This document shows positions 25,301-37,300 of a stretch of DNA of 64,000 nucleotides, in pieces. Where the stretch lies: contig OZ025256.1 of NCBI GenBank assembly GCA_964019135.1, positions 41,636,035 through 41,700,034 of the forward strand, given 5' to 3'. A program made the position numbers and the translations under genes. The notes beneath the pieces were generated by a model. That model made no database searches and was not told where the DNA came from. It saw only the letters and a list, made by a program, of their open reading frames with translations. Source of the DNA: Arenicola marina (taxonomy: Eukaryota; Annelida; Polychaeta; Arenicolidae). The stretch's first letter is position 1. Each line of letters starts with the position of its first letter.

Positions 25301-28300
25301 TAAAGCTTTGTTCAATTCTCGAGGATCAATACATATTCTGAGTTCTCCAGATTTCTTCTCTGTAATAGCCATTTGGCTCACCCATGGGGTTGGCTCATCA
25401 ATAGGTGCTAGTACTCCCATTTCAATAAGTCTGTCCAGTTCTTGTTTTAGCTTAGGGCGTATGGCAATAGGAACGCGCCTAGCTGGCATTATCACAGGAG
25501 ATATGTTTTCATTTACCTTCAGGTGATGTTTCCCTGGAAATGTTCCAAGTTTCTTGTTGAAGACGTCTGCATACTTGTCTTCTGTGGACACTGCTGCGAC
25601 TTTGTCAAAGTTTTCTTCATTGACTTCAATAAGTTTCATCTGTTTTGATGCATTTAATCCTAGAAGTGGTGTGAAGTCCTCCTTGCATACAACAAACTCT
25701 ACCGAATACTTCTTTCCATTCTTCGGGTTTCTGATTGTTTGTCGACTAGTTCCTAAAGGAGTCAGTTCAGTCTTATTCCACATTTTGAGAATTCTTTCAG
25801 TCTTTTCTAGTTTAGTAGCATATTGGCTTGGCAACATATTAACAGATGTTCCTGTGTCAATTTGAAAGACCACTTCATTGCTTCCAACTAGCATTCGACA
25901 TTTGACGTCTTTGGAATTTGAAGTTTTAACAACATTTATCCACTCCTCTCCTGAATCTTCTTCAGAGTTGTGTACAAAGTGAATCTTTTCTTGTCTTCTA
26001 CTATTATATCGCTGAGGGCATCTCTTTGCGAAGTGATTTCGTTGACCACATGTTTTGCATACTTTGCCATAGGCAGGGCAAACCTCCTTTTTCATAGCAT
26101 GTCTAAAGCTACAGAATTTACAGTCTCTTTCCACTTTAGATTCATATCTCTTCTGTGGTTTCTTAAATTTCTTCTCTGTGTCAGTTGAGATTTTATGCAC
26201 ATATTCAGGTCGCAAAACTCTGGTTTGAGTGGTTGCATTCTCAGCAGCTTTACAAATATTAATACAAGTTGCTAAGGTTAAGTTCCTTTCCTTTAACAAT
26301 GCTGCTTGCGTTGTGGAGTCGCTTATTCCTAGCACTATCCTGTCTCTAAGGATGGAGTCCACACACGTAGCACAATAATTGCAGCTTTTCACTAGAGACC
26401 GTATAGCTGAGTAGAAAGTTTCAAAAGTTTCTCCTTCGAATTGAATACGCTTGTTGAAGATATATCGTTCATATGTTTCATTTACTTCTCCGACAGCAAA
26501 TGCTTCGAAACGTTCAAGTATTTCCTTTACAGTCCTTTCTTCTTCTGTAGAGTCAAACTGGAACCCATTGTATACCTTCAAGGCTTCCTCTCCCACAGTG
26601 TGTAACAGAAGGGCTACTTGGTACTTCTCTGTATGTTTAGACAGATTAGTTATCACTGAATAGTTGCTCCACTTCTGTTTAAACATTTTCCAGTTCTCCG
26701 ACACATTACTATCGAAGTTGAACGGCTGTGGGGGTCTTATACCCGTAATTGGCGCTGCTTCATCACCCATCTTGACAGATACAGTATTTTGACAGCTACG
26801 GTGACACTGACAGTTCAAGAGTAAACAAACTGGGCGATAATAGAGTTTTTACGCTTCAATTCCAGTTTTCTTCTTTTATAGAATTTGTCAACGAGTTAGA
26901 GAGTCATTCCTAGTTTACAGTCAAACTGGTGATTTTTACTCACTACACCACATGGTTGCGTTGACGAGGATTGTCCTGCTTCGGAGATAGAGGTGTAGAA
27001 CTTGTGAAAACGAGCCGGCATTCGGCACCATGCGGTCACGTGGTCTGCTCCAGCATGAGTTTTGACATTTATGGACCAAAGTTGCGCCGAAGTTCCATTG
27101 CAACTTGCCTCATAGTTGTCATAACGTCGTCTTGTCTTCCACTGTTCCTGCTTTTCACCGCTGCCACCATGTTACGTTATTTACAAGCCAGACGGACATG
27201 GTCAGAATGTATAACGTAGTTTATTACAGAGACTAAGACAAACAGGTCAGTGGGGTGTTGCAGTGGCAACGACCAACGACAGAGTGCCAGAGAACTGCCC
27301 GTCTATCTCTCAGCTCATTAGCATAAGTGAAGGTGGCGCCATCTACCGGTTAGACACATTATACAGTGGCGCCATCTACTGGTGAGCTGACATCACGTAA
27401 CACACATTGAATTCAAAACACAGCATTATTCACAAGTTGGACCCGAAGCATAGCATTATTTACACTTTAAACCCAAGGCATAACATTATTTACACTTTGA
27501 ACTCAAAGTATAACATTATTTACACTTTGAACTCGAGACATAACATTATTTCCCTTGGAAAATATTTCAATATTTCAATATTTGTTCATAGAAATATAAT
27601 TCCTGTAAAACTGAGGATATCTGATGAAGCGCATTATTGTTGCTGTTCCAATCCTATTCTTTGTTATTAATATTTAAACATCATTTATTTAGCGATGTTC
27701 CCCTGAAAGGGACTGCCATCTGGCAGGGTCACCTCAACAAGCATAGCAATAGATAAATCGACATAAAATAACATAAAATACATGGTTTACCTCTATTGTG
27801 ATCGTTGAAGATTATAGATTTAAGTAAATAAAATTAAAGATGATCATCTGTTATAATGAGTAATATGATCGTACAACAAGATCGTACGCTAATAATAATA
27901 ATACTATGATAATACATAAGTCTTTTTACAGTGAAAAATCATTAGACCCGTAGAGCAATATAGTTTCCAGGCTATGTAGGTTTGGGGGAATCGTGATTTT
28001 TTCAGAAATATTATCGAACAGGGTCAACCTAGTGGCTTCATCAGCGGGACAATGAGTTAAATAGTGTGCCGTACTTCTCTCTTCGCTCCACATCTTGGGC
28101 ATGCGGCCATATTTTTTAAAATATTTCTTTCGATAAGAGTTGAGGGCGCTTAACCCCCTACATGTAGACGCGCATGTCCTATTTTCCCAGACATGGTGAC
28201 ACGCCGGCTCGGATCCAGGTGGTGGTGGGTGTTCACGACGTGGTCAATGTGCCGGAGGGACCCTCCTGGATGGCCGTGGATGAAATCCGGACGCACCCCA

Positions 28301-31300
28301 AGTTCATGGCCATGTCCCGCATGACTTCCCAGTACGACCTGGCGCTCCTCAGGCTGACGGAACCCATCGTCTTCACGGCTAAAGTCCAGCCCATCTGTGT
28401 CACGGAGGAGGACTTCCCGACGGGCCACCAGTGCGCGGTGACCAGCTGGCCCATGGGTGAGGCTGGTTGGGGGGGGGGGGGGGGGAGGGGGTGCGGTCGG
28501 GCTGGTGAGACGGGCGCGGGGTGGAGAGGGTGCTTCTGGATGGTGTCTGTGGTGGCAGACTGACTGACCCATGGGTGAGGGTGGGGGGATGGGGTTCGGG
28601 GTTCGGGGCTACCAGGGCTGTCGAGGGAGCAGGGTGGGCGGCGGTAGGGTTAGGGGGTGGAGTGTGGACGGGGGGGGGGGCGGGGAGGGCGGGTGCCGGG
28701 TGCTGCTGGATGCTGTCTGTGGCGGCAGACTGACCAATGGACGAGGTGGGTGGTGGGGTGGGGTGGGGGGTGTTGACCTTGATAGATTTCACAACATTGC
28801 CTGATGCCCTATTACCGTTGGTATTAAAACACGTAGCATTTATGGTTATATATACATTAACACTATTTGACGAGAAACCTGTGTATGTTGACGAATGTGT
28901 ACCGCATTATACTGAAGGAAGAAATGGCTTTTCCCATCACATAGGTTACTATGTGCGGGACACACGGCTGCAGGTTTCCATGGAGACGGTGGCCAATCGA
29001 CAGTTGTGCGAGGCTCTGTTGAACCCCACCATGCCCGACACCACGCCAACGAATGGCACCACCAAGGGACCCAGCACCCCAACCCCGGTACCCCCCATGG
29101 AGGGCGCCGTACCATTCGGGGACAACATGCTGTGCACGCGACGCCCTGTGGATATGAACGGCAACTACACCTCACCAAGCCAGGTATATACCCCTGATTG
29201 GCAATACAATGCAATATATATACCCCTGATTGACAATGCAATACAATATATATATATATACCTGATTGGCAATACAATACAATATATATAAACCTGATTG
29301 GCAATATAATACAACATATATATCATCCTGATGGGCAATACAATACAATGTATGTATACCCTAATTGGCAATACAATACAATATATATATACCCCTGACT
29401 GGCAATACAATACAATGTATGTATACCCTAATTGGCAATACAATACAATATATATATACCCCTGACTGGCAATACAATACAATATACATAATCCTGATGG
29501 GCAATACAATACAATGTATGTATACCCTAATTGGCAATACAATACAATATATATATACCCCTGACTGGCAATACAATACAATATACATAATCCTGATGGG
29601 CAATACAATACAATGTATGTATACCCTAATTGGCAATACAATACAATATACATAATCCAGATGGGCAATACAATACAATGTATGTATACCCTAATTGGCA
29701 ATACAATACAATATACATAATCCAGATGGGCAATACAATACAATGTATGTATACCCTAATTGGCAATACAATACAATATATATATACCCCTGACTGGCAA
29801 TACAATGCAATATACATAATCCTGATGGGCAATACAATACAATGTATGTATACCCTAATTGGCAATACAATACAATATACATAATCTAGATGGGCAATAC
29901 AATACAATGTATGTATACCCTAATTGGCAAAACAATACAATATACATAATCCTGATGGGCAATACAATACAATTTATGTATACCCTAATTGGCAATACAA
30001 TACAATGTATGTATACCCTAATTGGCAATACAATACAATATATATATAACCCTGACTGGCAATACAATACAATGTATGTATACCCTAATTGGCAATACAA
30101 TACAATATATATATACCCCTGATTGGAAATACAATACAATATGTATATAACCTTGATTGGCAATGCAATACAAAATATGCATATATACCTGATTGGCAAT
30201 ACAATACAATATTTATATACCCCGGATTGGCAATATAATACAATATATATACCCCTGATTGGCAATACAATACAATATATATATATACTCCTAATTGGCA
30301 ATACAATACCATATTTATATACCCCTGATTGGCAATACTATACAATATATATACCCTGATTGGCAATTCAATACAATATATATACCCCTGATTGGTAATA
30401 CAATTCAATACGTATACCTCTGATTGGCAATGCAATACAATATAAGTATATAAACCTGATTGGCAATGCAATACAATATAAGTATTGGCAATAATATACA
30501 ATATTCATATACCCCTGATTGGCAATATAATACAATATATATACCCCTGATTGGCAATACAATACAATATGTACACCCCTGATTGGCAATACAATACAAT
30601 ATATATACCCTTGATTGACAATACAATACAATATATACACCCCATATTGGCAATACAATATATATATACCCCTGATTGGCGATACAATACAATATGTATA
30701 CCCCTGATTGGCAATACAATACAATATATATAATCCTGATTGACAATATAATATATATAGCCCTGATTGGCAATACAATACAATATTATACCCCTGATTG
30801 GCAATATAATACAATATATATACCCCTGATTGGCAATACTATATATATATATAGCCCTGATTGACAATACTATGGAATACACGTATAGCTATAGCTTGGC
30901 TTGTGTTTGTGGTAGGGTGGTAACGCAAGCATTTCACACAAAATTGTAGTCAAACTGGGAAGCCGTAGCCGCAATCACTTCACCAATGGTTATAGTGGGA
31001 TCAAAGGTAGTTTGATGCTGGTTTGGTTGTGTGCAGCATATGATCCTCATCTACATTCAAACTGGGCTTCATTAGTTGTGTTATTGTCAACACTCCGTGA
31101 TCAATGAAGCATCTTAATATACCATTTATATGTGTACATGATATGTGTGCTGTAAATTATGCATTTTTTGTGCCCTAACGTCTGGTCAAACTTGGCGGTG
31201 ACTCTGGCCGGTTCTATATAAGTGGTTAAAATATTGAACAGGTCAAAGAAACATTCAATTTCCAAGCAAGCGTTTTCTCTCAGCTACTATTTGCATGCAG

Positions 31301-34300
31301 TACTCATCACACAACCCACCTCCCTTAATCTCATGCCCGTTCACTTTTTTGAGGTTCTCTTTTGTTCTGCCGGTCGCTGCCTCGCCAGCATGCTCGGCAC
31401 TTTAACATCAACAGCTGAAATGCACTTCCGGTTGTACAATCGCTTTCTCTCGCTCTTCTGGTATAAGCCAATGCCCCCCCCCCCCCACACACACACACAC
31501 TCCCCTGGTGGTACCACTGGCCAACCAGTGGTTTCTAGTGCCAGCGAACAGCAGGTCATAACTGAAATCTCCCGACCATGTGAATAATTCTATTGTTCCT
31601 CGTCTTCTTTATGACACTTGTTATTGCTGTTATATTCACTTGGTTAAATATACGTTTGTTGTCTTGACTGGTAATTGTTCTACACTCATTAACAGCTAGT
31701 ACTCGAGGTTAGAGCCACCGCCAATATTTTTCGGATGTTAGGGCACAAAGCACATAATGTACAGCACAAATATTCTATAAACATGGTACCACAAAACAAC
31801 CACTAGGGGTAAATGGCGACACGCGACACAGGGATATTTGAAAAATCGACATTCGACATTGACCCCCAAATTCTGACACTGAGGAACTGAAAAAAGCGAA
31901 ATCGACACAGATAGTGGCATTTTATAAAAAAAATTACACTGAACTTAGCCACAAAGCGACACGGAACGTCATGAAAAAGCGACATTCGACACTGAGAATT
32001 TAGAAACATCGACACTGGACACTGCACCCCCCCCCCCCACCCCACACTTCCAGACCCCTACCACTGATACTTCTTTGATCCTGATTGACAGTACTCGATG
32101 TTAGAGCCGAGGCCAAGTTTTTCCAGATGTTAGGCCGCAAAAGCACACAATTTACAGCAAAAATATCGTATAAACACGGTAACACAGGACAACCACTGAT
32201 GCTCCTTTGATCCCGATTGATAGCACTCGATGGGGGAGCCGCTGATGTGCGCCAAGGATGGCGTCTGGCAGCTCTACGGGCTCAAGATGTCTTCCGGACC
32301 GGTCAACGCCTACCTGAGGATTCCCTCATACCTAGGCTGGATCAACAGGCAGATGGGAGGTATGCCCCTCCCCTCACCACGCCAGCCCCTACCGTCCACT
32401 TCGGCCCCCGTTGCTGAAGGGGAACCTGAGGCAGGCAATATCTGAGCTGGATCAACAACTAAATGACATCGCTTTGAACCATATTTAGTTTTTGTATATG
32501 TTATTATGCATATATGAATCTGTGGGCCTCCATATATCCTATTGATGTTTCCAATACTGTTGCATCATGCATTGAAATGGTTTGTTTGTATAATCTGATT
32601 GTAAATTAAACAGAAATTATCATATATCTATCATATATCCATAAAACAAGCACTGCCAAGTTGTCGGTGGTCTATGTGTGGTCAACTCGACACCAGTGAA
32701 ATGACATTCATTTATAAAGAAATCAGAGCCAACATCCTGACCGAGTAAGAAGCGCGCTCGTCGGCTCACTACCTTAGGACCCCCAGACCTCTGTATGACC
32801 AGTATATATCTCTCTCGTCCCCAGTCTGTCCTGACACGTGGTCAGCATGCTCACCGCTCACCCCAGACCTCTGAATGACCAGTATATGTCTCTCTCGTCC
32901 CCAGTCTGTCCTGACACGTGGTCGGCGTGCTCCCCGATGACCCCAGACCTCTGTATGACCAGTATATGTCTCTCTCGTCCCCAGTCTGTCCTGACACGTG
33001 GTCAGCATGCTCACCGCTCACCCCAGACCTCTGTATGACCAGTATATGTCTCTCTCGTCCCCAGTCTGTCCTGACACGTGGGCGGCGTGCTCCCCAATGA
33101 CCCCTGACCTCTGCGTCATGAGCAACGAGATCTGCAACGGAGTCAATGACTGTGGAGACTTCTCTGATGAACCATCCTGTCGTGAGTTTCGTTCGTTGTG
33201 AATCATTCGTCTATAATATTGAAATCATTGGTTAGAATTTAATATTGAAGTCATTGATTAGAATTTAATATTGAAATCATTGATTAGAATGTAATATTGA
33301 AATCATTGATTAGAATTTAATATTGAAATCATTGATTAGAATTTAATATTGAAATCATTGATTAGAATTTAATATTGAGATCATTGATAATAATGTAATG
33401 ATGAAGTCACTGATAAGATCTTAAATATGACATCACTGCTAAGAATGTAATAATGAAATCATTGATAAGAATGTAATAATGAAATCATTGATAAGAATGT
33501 AATAATGAAATCAGTGATAACAATTTAATGATGAAATCATTGATAAGAATTTAATAAGGAAAAGAATGATACGAATATAGTAATTAAATCACTCAACACT
33601 CAAGCAAAAACGCAAGTGTTTTACTGACTTGAATATTTCTGTTAAATACATATGATTGAAAGAACAACCTATCCTTAGATCATCGAAATAAAAAAATATA
33701 TGACAAAGTAAATATCATTAAGCTGATGCTTGTTGAAGCGGTTATTCGGCTCGACTTGTAACCTGCCACGCTATAGCTACAGAGCACTGGGTTCATTGAT
33801 AATGGTGGTTTGTTTCCATGCCAACAGTGTGCACTGCTGACCAAATGGCGTGTCCTGTAAGCGGTCTCTGTATTGACGCCGATGCCAAGTGTAACAAGGT
33901 CAACGACTGTGGGGACTGGAGCGATGAGGCTAACTGCAGTAAGTATGCCATCTGCAGCGGCAGATTGTGTGACTTGTCTCCTTGAACCAGGACGCACCGT
34001 AGATTGTGTGGCGTGTTGTCTCCTTAATCCAGGACGCCCAGTAGATTGTGTGACTTGTCTCCTAGAACCAGGACGCACCGTAGATTATGTGACTTGTCTC
34101 CTTAGAACAGGATGCCCCGTAGATTGTGTGACTTGTATGTCCCTTAACCAGGACACCGATGTAGGCTGTCTTTACTGGTTTGTCCTTACACCAGGACGCC
34201 CTTTTTCTTATATTATATTTATTGATTTTGACTTACGACGCTCACAATTTGTGATGAACCTTATTGATTGTTGTTTTCAGCCTGCTTACCTTGGGAGAGA

Positions 34301-37300
34301 CAATGCCAGAATGGTCCCTGTTTGCCTGTTGCCGAGTGGTGTAACGGCAGGTTCGACTGCCCCGAACTGGAGGACGAGGCAAACTGCAGTAAGCATGTCA
34401 TGTGGTCCGATATGGCAGCGCCTAGCTAGCTCTCTGCGAAAAAGAGAAGTGTATTATTGTTCATCTAGCCCTCATGGATATAGAGAATTGTATTCTTGTT
34501 CGTCTGGCTGTCATAGATACAAAGAAAACATGCTGGTTCGTCTAGTTGTCAGTGATATAGAGCCGAATATTCTTGTTTATCTACCTCTCAGGCATCAATA
34601 GGATAATACGCTCTCTCCTCTAGCTCTCATTGATAGACAGGAGAATGCCTTGCCTCATCTGGCTCTCAGTGGTACACAGAGACACACCCAGACTCATCCA
34701 ACGCCCATGGATATACATAGTAACATCATTATTGTACTTACAGTATCCTCCGCGCTATAGAGTTGTTTATCCCTCCAGCATAGACGACTTCGCAAATCAT
34801 AGTTCAGGTTATTTCACTGTAAGGCGCCGCAGAATGTGCAATGCATTCTGGGTAATATGGATAGGTGCTACCTAAAAAATGCGAGCGTATATTTATTAAT
34901 TCAGATACTCCGAAGGGATACATCTAGATTAATATTCAAAATTAATCTCACTTCGGCTTGCCATAAAGAATCTTTGGCGGGATGACGTATATTTTTTTTT
35001 AGCTGTGGCATATCATTCGGTTGCTTAGGAACTTCCATTGTGACGTCATGTTCATAACATTTTGACGTCACAACTACTCACTATGACAGCAGCCGATGGG
35101 CGGTCACCAAGAGCGCTCTGCTTGGCAACAGACATTTAGCCCGTCGTTTATACTAAATAAACTTTAATATGTATAGTCCTACATCCAATGTTAACAGTGA
35201 ATAATTGATTCTTTAATTTTGTGGGGCAGCTGGTTTAATTATTAAAGACATGACATAATAGGCTTCAACCTCTCTTCGCTTGAATATATTTATGTACAGC
35301 TGATATTTACTCCGAATCCGAAAACGTCTCATGGGGGTTGTTACGCGAAATGAAAGTCCTAAGCCTATGCTTGAAATGGACTTTGAATACGCATGCATGT
35401 TATCTTAAGAGCTCGCTTGCGCTCGCTATTATTTTGGTCTTTGCGAGATGTCAACATGGCGTGACTTCGCATGGCAGCGTATTCTATAGACAAATAAACC
35501 TACTATATTGTCAGCTATTTAAATTTAAAAAGTTATGTAATTTGGATATAAATTAGACACATTCATGAATTCGATACACGCCTTGCCAATAACCTGCAGA
35601 TATGGTATTTATCTCCGTAGAAACATTCAAGATAACACCAAAATATTTCCCAGAATTCTTTTTGCCAGTCATACCTTTTCCAACACATGTCGTATAATTG
35701 CGAAGTCGTGCATGTAGTAGGGGTCTGGAAAGGGGGGGTCCAGTGTCCAGCGTCGGTTTTTCAAAATTCTCAGTGTCGAATGTCGATTTTTCACGACGCT
35801 CAGTGCCGTTTTTTTTTTTAAATTGCCACTATCTGTGTCGATGTCGCTTTTTCAGATCCTCAGTGTCGGAATTTGGAGGTCAATGTCGAATGTCGTTTTT
35901 TCAAAAATGCCTGTGTCGCGTATCTCCATTTACCCCTTCGCGACCCCTTGTATGGGTTTTGTATTAAGACACTACGCGGTGTGTGTGTATCTGATCTGTC
36001 ATGGCGGTCACTCCTTCTTTCTCTGTACGCAGCCTGCTTGCGGGATCATTACGGGAGTCTCCAGTTCCGGTGTGACAACGGTCTGTGCCGCCCCCTGAGG
36101 GAGTACTGCGACGAGACGGCCGACTGCCCTGACGCCAGCGACGAGAAGGACAACTGCCATACCAGTGCGTACCCCTAGTGCCCCGTTGTACGCACTCTCT
36201 GCCTTCGACTCGCTCCGCTAGGGCTCTATTATATCTCTTTTGTCTCCTACTTCCTCAATGCATGGTAACACTCGCTCGCCAGGGCGGCGCTACGCAAATT
36301 TATGGGGAAAATGCGCCGCGCATTTCTACAAATTAGTGCCGGGGACCCAGCCTAAGCCTAATAACACACGGTATCACGTGATGAAAAGAAAGAGTTCAGT
36401 CACAATTATGACTTTTTCGTTAGGGTACAAGGTTTTTTTTGCTGTATTAAATACACAGAGCTCATTATTTTTGTGTTTTATTCTTGAAAATGCTAAAAAC
36501 AGTATAAAATAACAGTATAAATGACACTTAGTCGAAGAGACTCTAGTTCAGGTAATGTGAAGCCTTGGCACCAGAGTCACGTAATAAATTAAGTTTGGTA
36601 AATGAAAAATTTGGTAAACGCGCTAGTTGGTAGTAAAGCAAAATCATACAAAAGCAAAAGCACATGGTACTCAATTTTAAAATGGTCAATAGGACGGCGT
36701 TCCGTCTTACAATTTGATCTGTTCTACCCCCCGCCCCCCCCCCCCAACCCCCGATCCAGCTTGCCCGCCGGGGACAGAGCCCTGCAATGCCACAGACATC
36801 TCCCGGGGCTGCCTCCCCACCGCCGCGCGCTGTGACGGATATCGCTATGACTGTCCCAACAATGAGGACGAAATGAACTGTCGTGAGTTGTCCTGTCTTC
36901 TCCCTAGATGGCGACTCTGTTTAAATACGAGTTCAGCCCCGTTACGCGCTCCGGGGTGTGACGATTGTGGTTTACTCTAAATACCGTTATGCTACGTGTA
37001 CAAGTCGTTATTATGTTTATGTATTATGTATAAGGAATCGAATGATTACCAGCGATTTAATTCGGCTTAATGGGTGGATTCTGTGTGTTTGGGAGCGATA
37101 ACCCATATTAGGGTGCTTATGATGGGTGAAAAGTCTCGGGTGAGTATATATCTGAATGTTCTGTTCTGTGTATATGTTTCTTTAGAACCACGTGGACCAA
37201 ACCTCGAGGGGCCGGCCCGGTAGCTCAGTGGGTTAGAGCGCTCGCCTTGAGTGCTCTGGCCACCTGAGAGCCTAACGGCACGTGGATCGGTGATTCGCGC

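Larger units (their letters stand above)
22455..27402 (-). mobile_element. Complete Ty3/Gypsy LTR retrotransposon
   Basis: 4,948 bp, minus strand, antisense to the host gene. Two 233-bp LTRs (22455-22687 and 27170-27402) start TGTTACGT and end ACGTAACA, and they differ at one base that I could find. The 5-bp target duplication CACAT flanks both ends (22450-22454, 27403-27407). A purine tract, primer-site position and one open gag-pol frame are all present. The near-identical LTRs and open frame mean a recent, possibly still mobile insertion. Confidence 0.97.

Noticed and set aside
22820..26818. Host gene on the minus strand
   Set aside because: The frame is the gag-pol of an LTR retrotransposon bounded by LTRs and a target duplication.
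28400..28792. Pro-rich minus-strand frame opposite exon b
   Set aside because: It is a shadow of G-rich intron repeats.
29165..30882. Many overlapping open frames rich in Tyr, Ile and Cys
   Set aside because: All lie in the donor-anchored minisatellite and reuse one short peptide.
31222..31587. 121-codon + strand open frame
   Set aside because: No domain, crosses a poly-C/CA tract, and does not fit the phase of neighbouring exons.
37208..37290. A functional tRNA gene at the family 1 SINE head
   Set aside because: The B box is degenerate and the same unit recurs with an AACC tail, as expected for a SINE.
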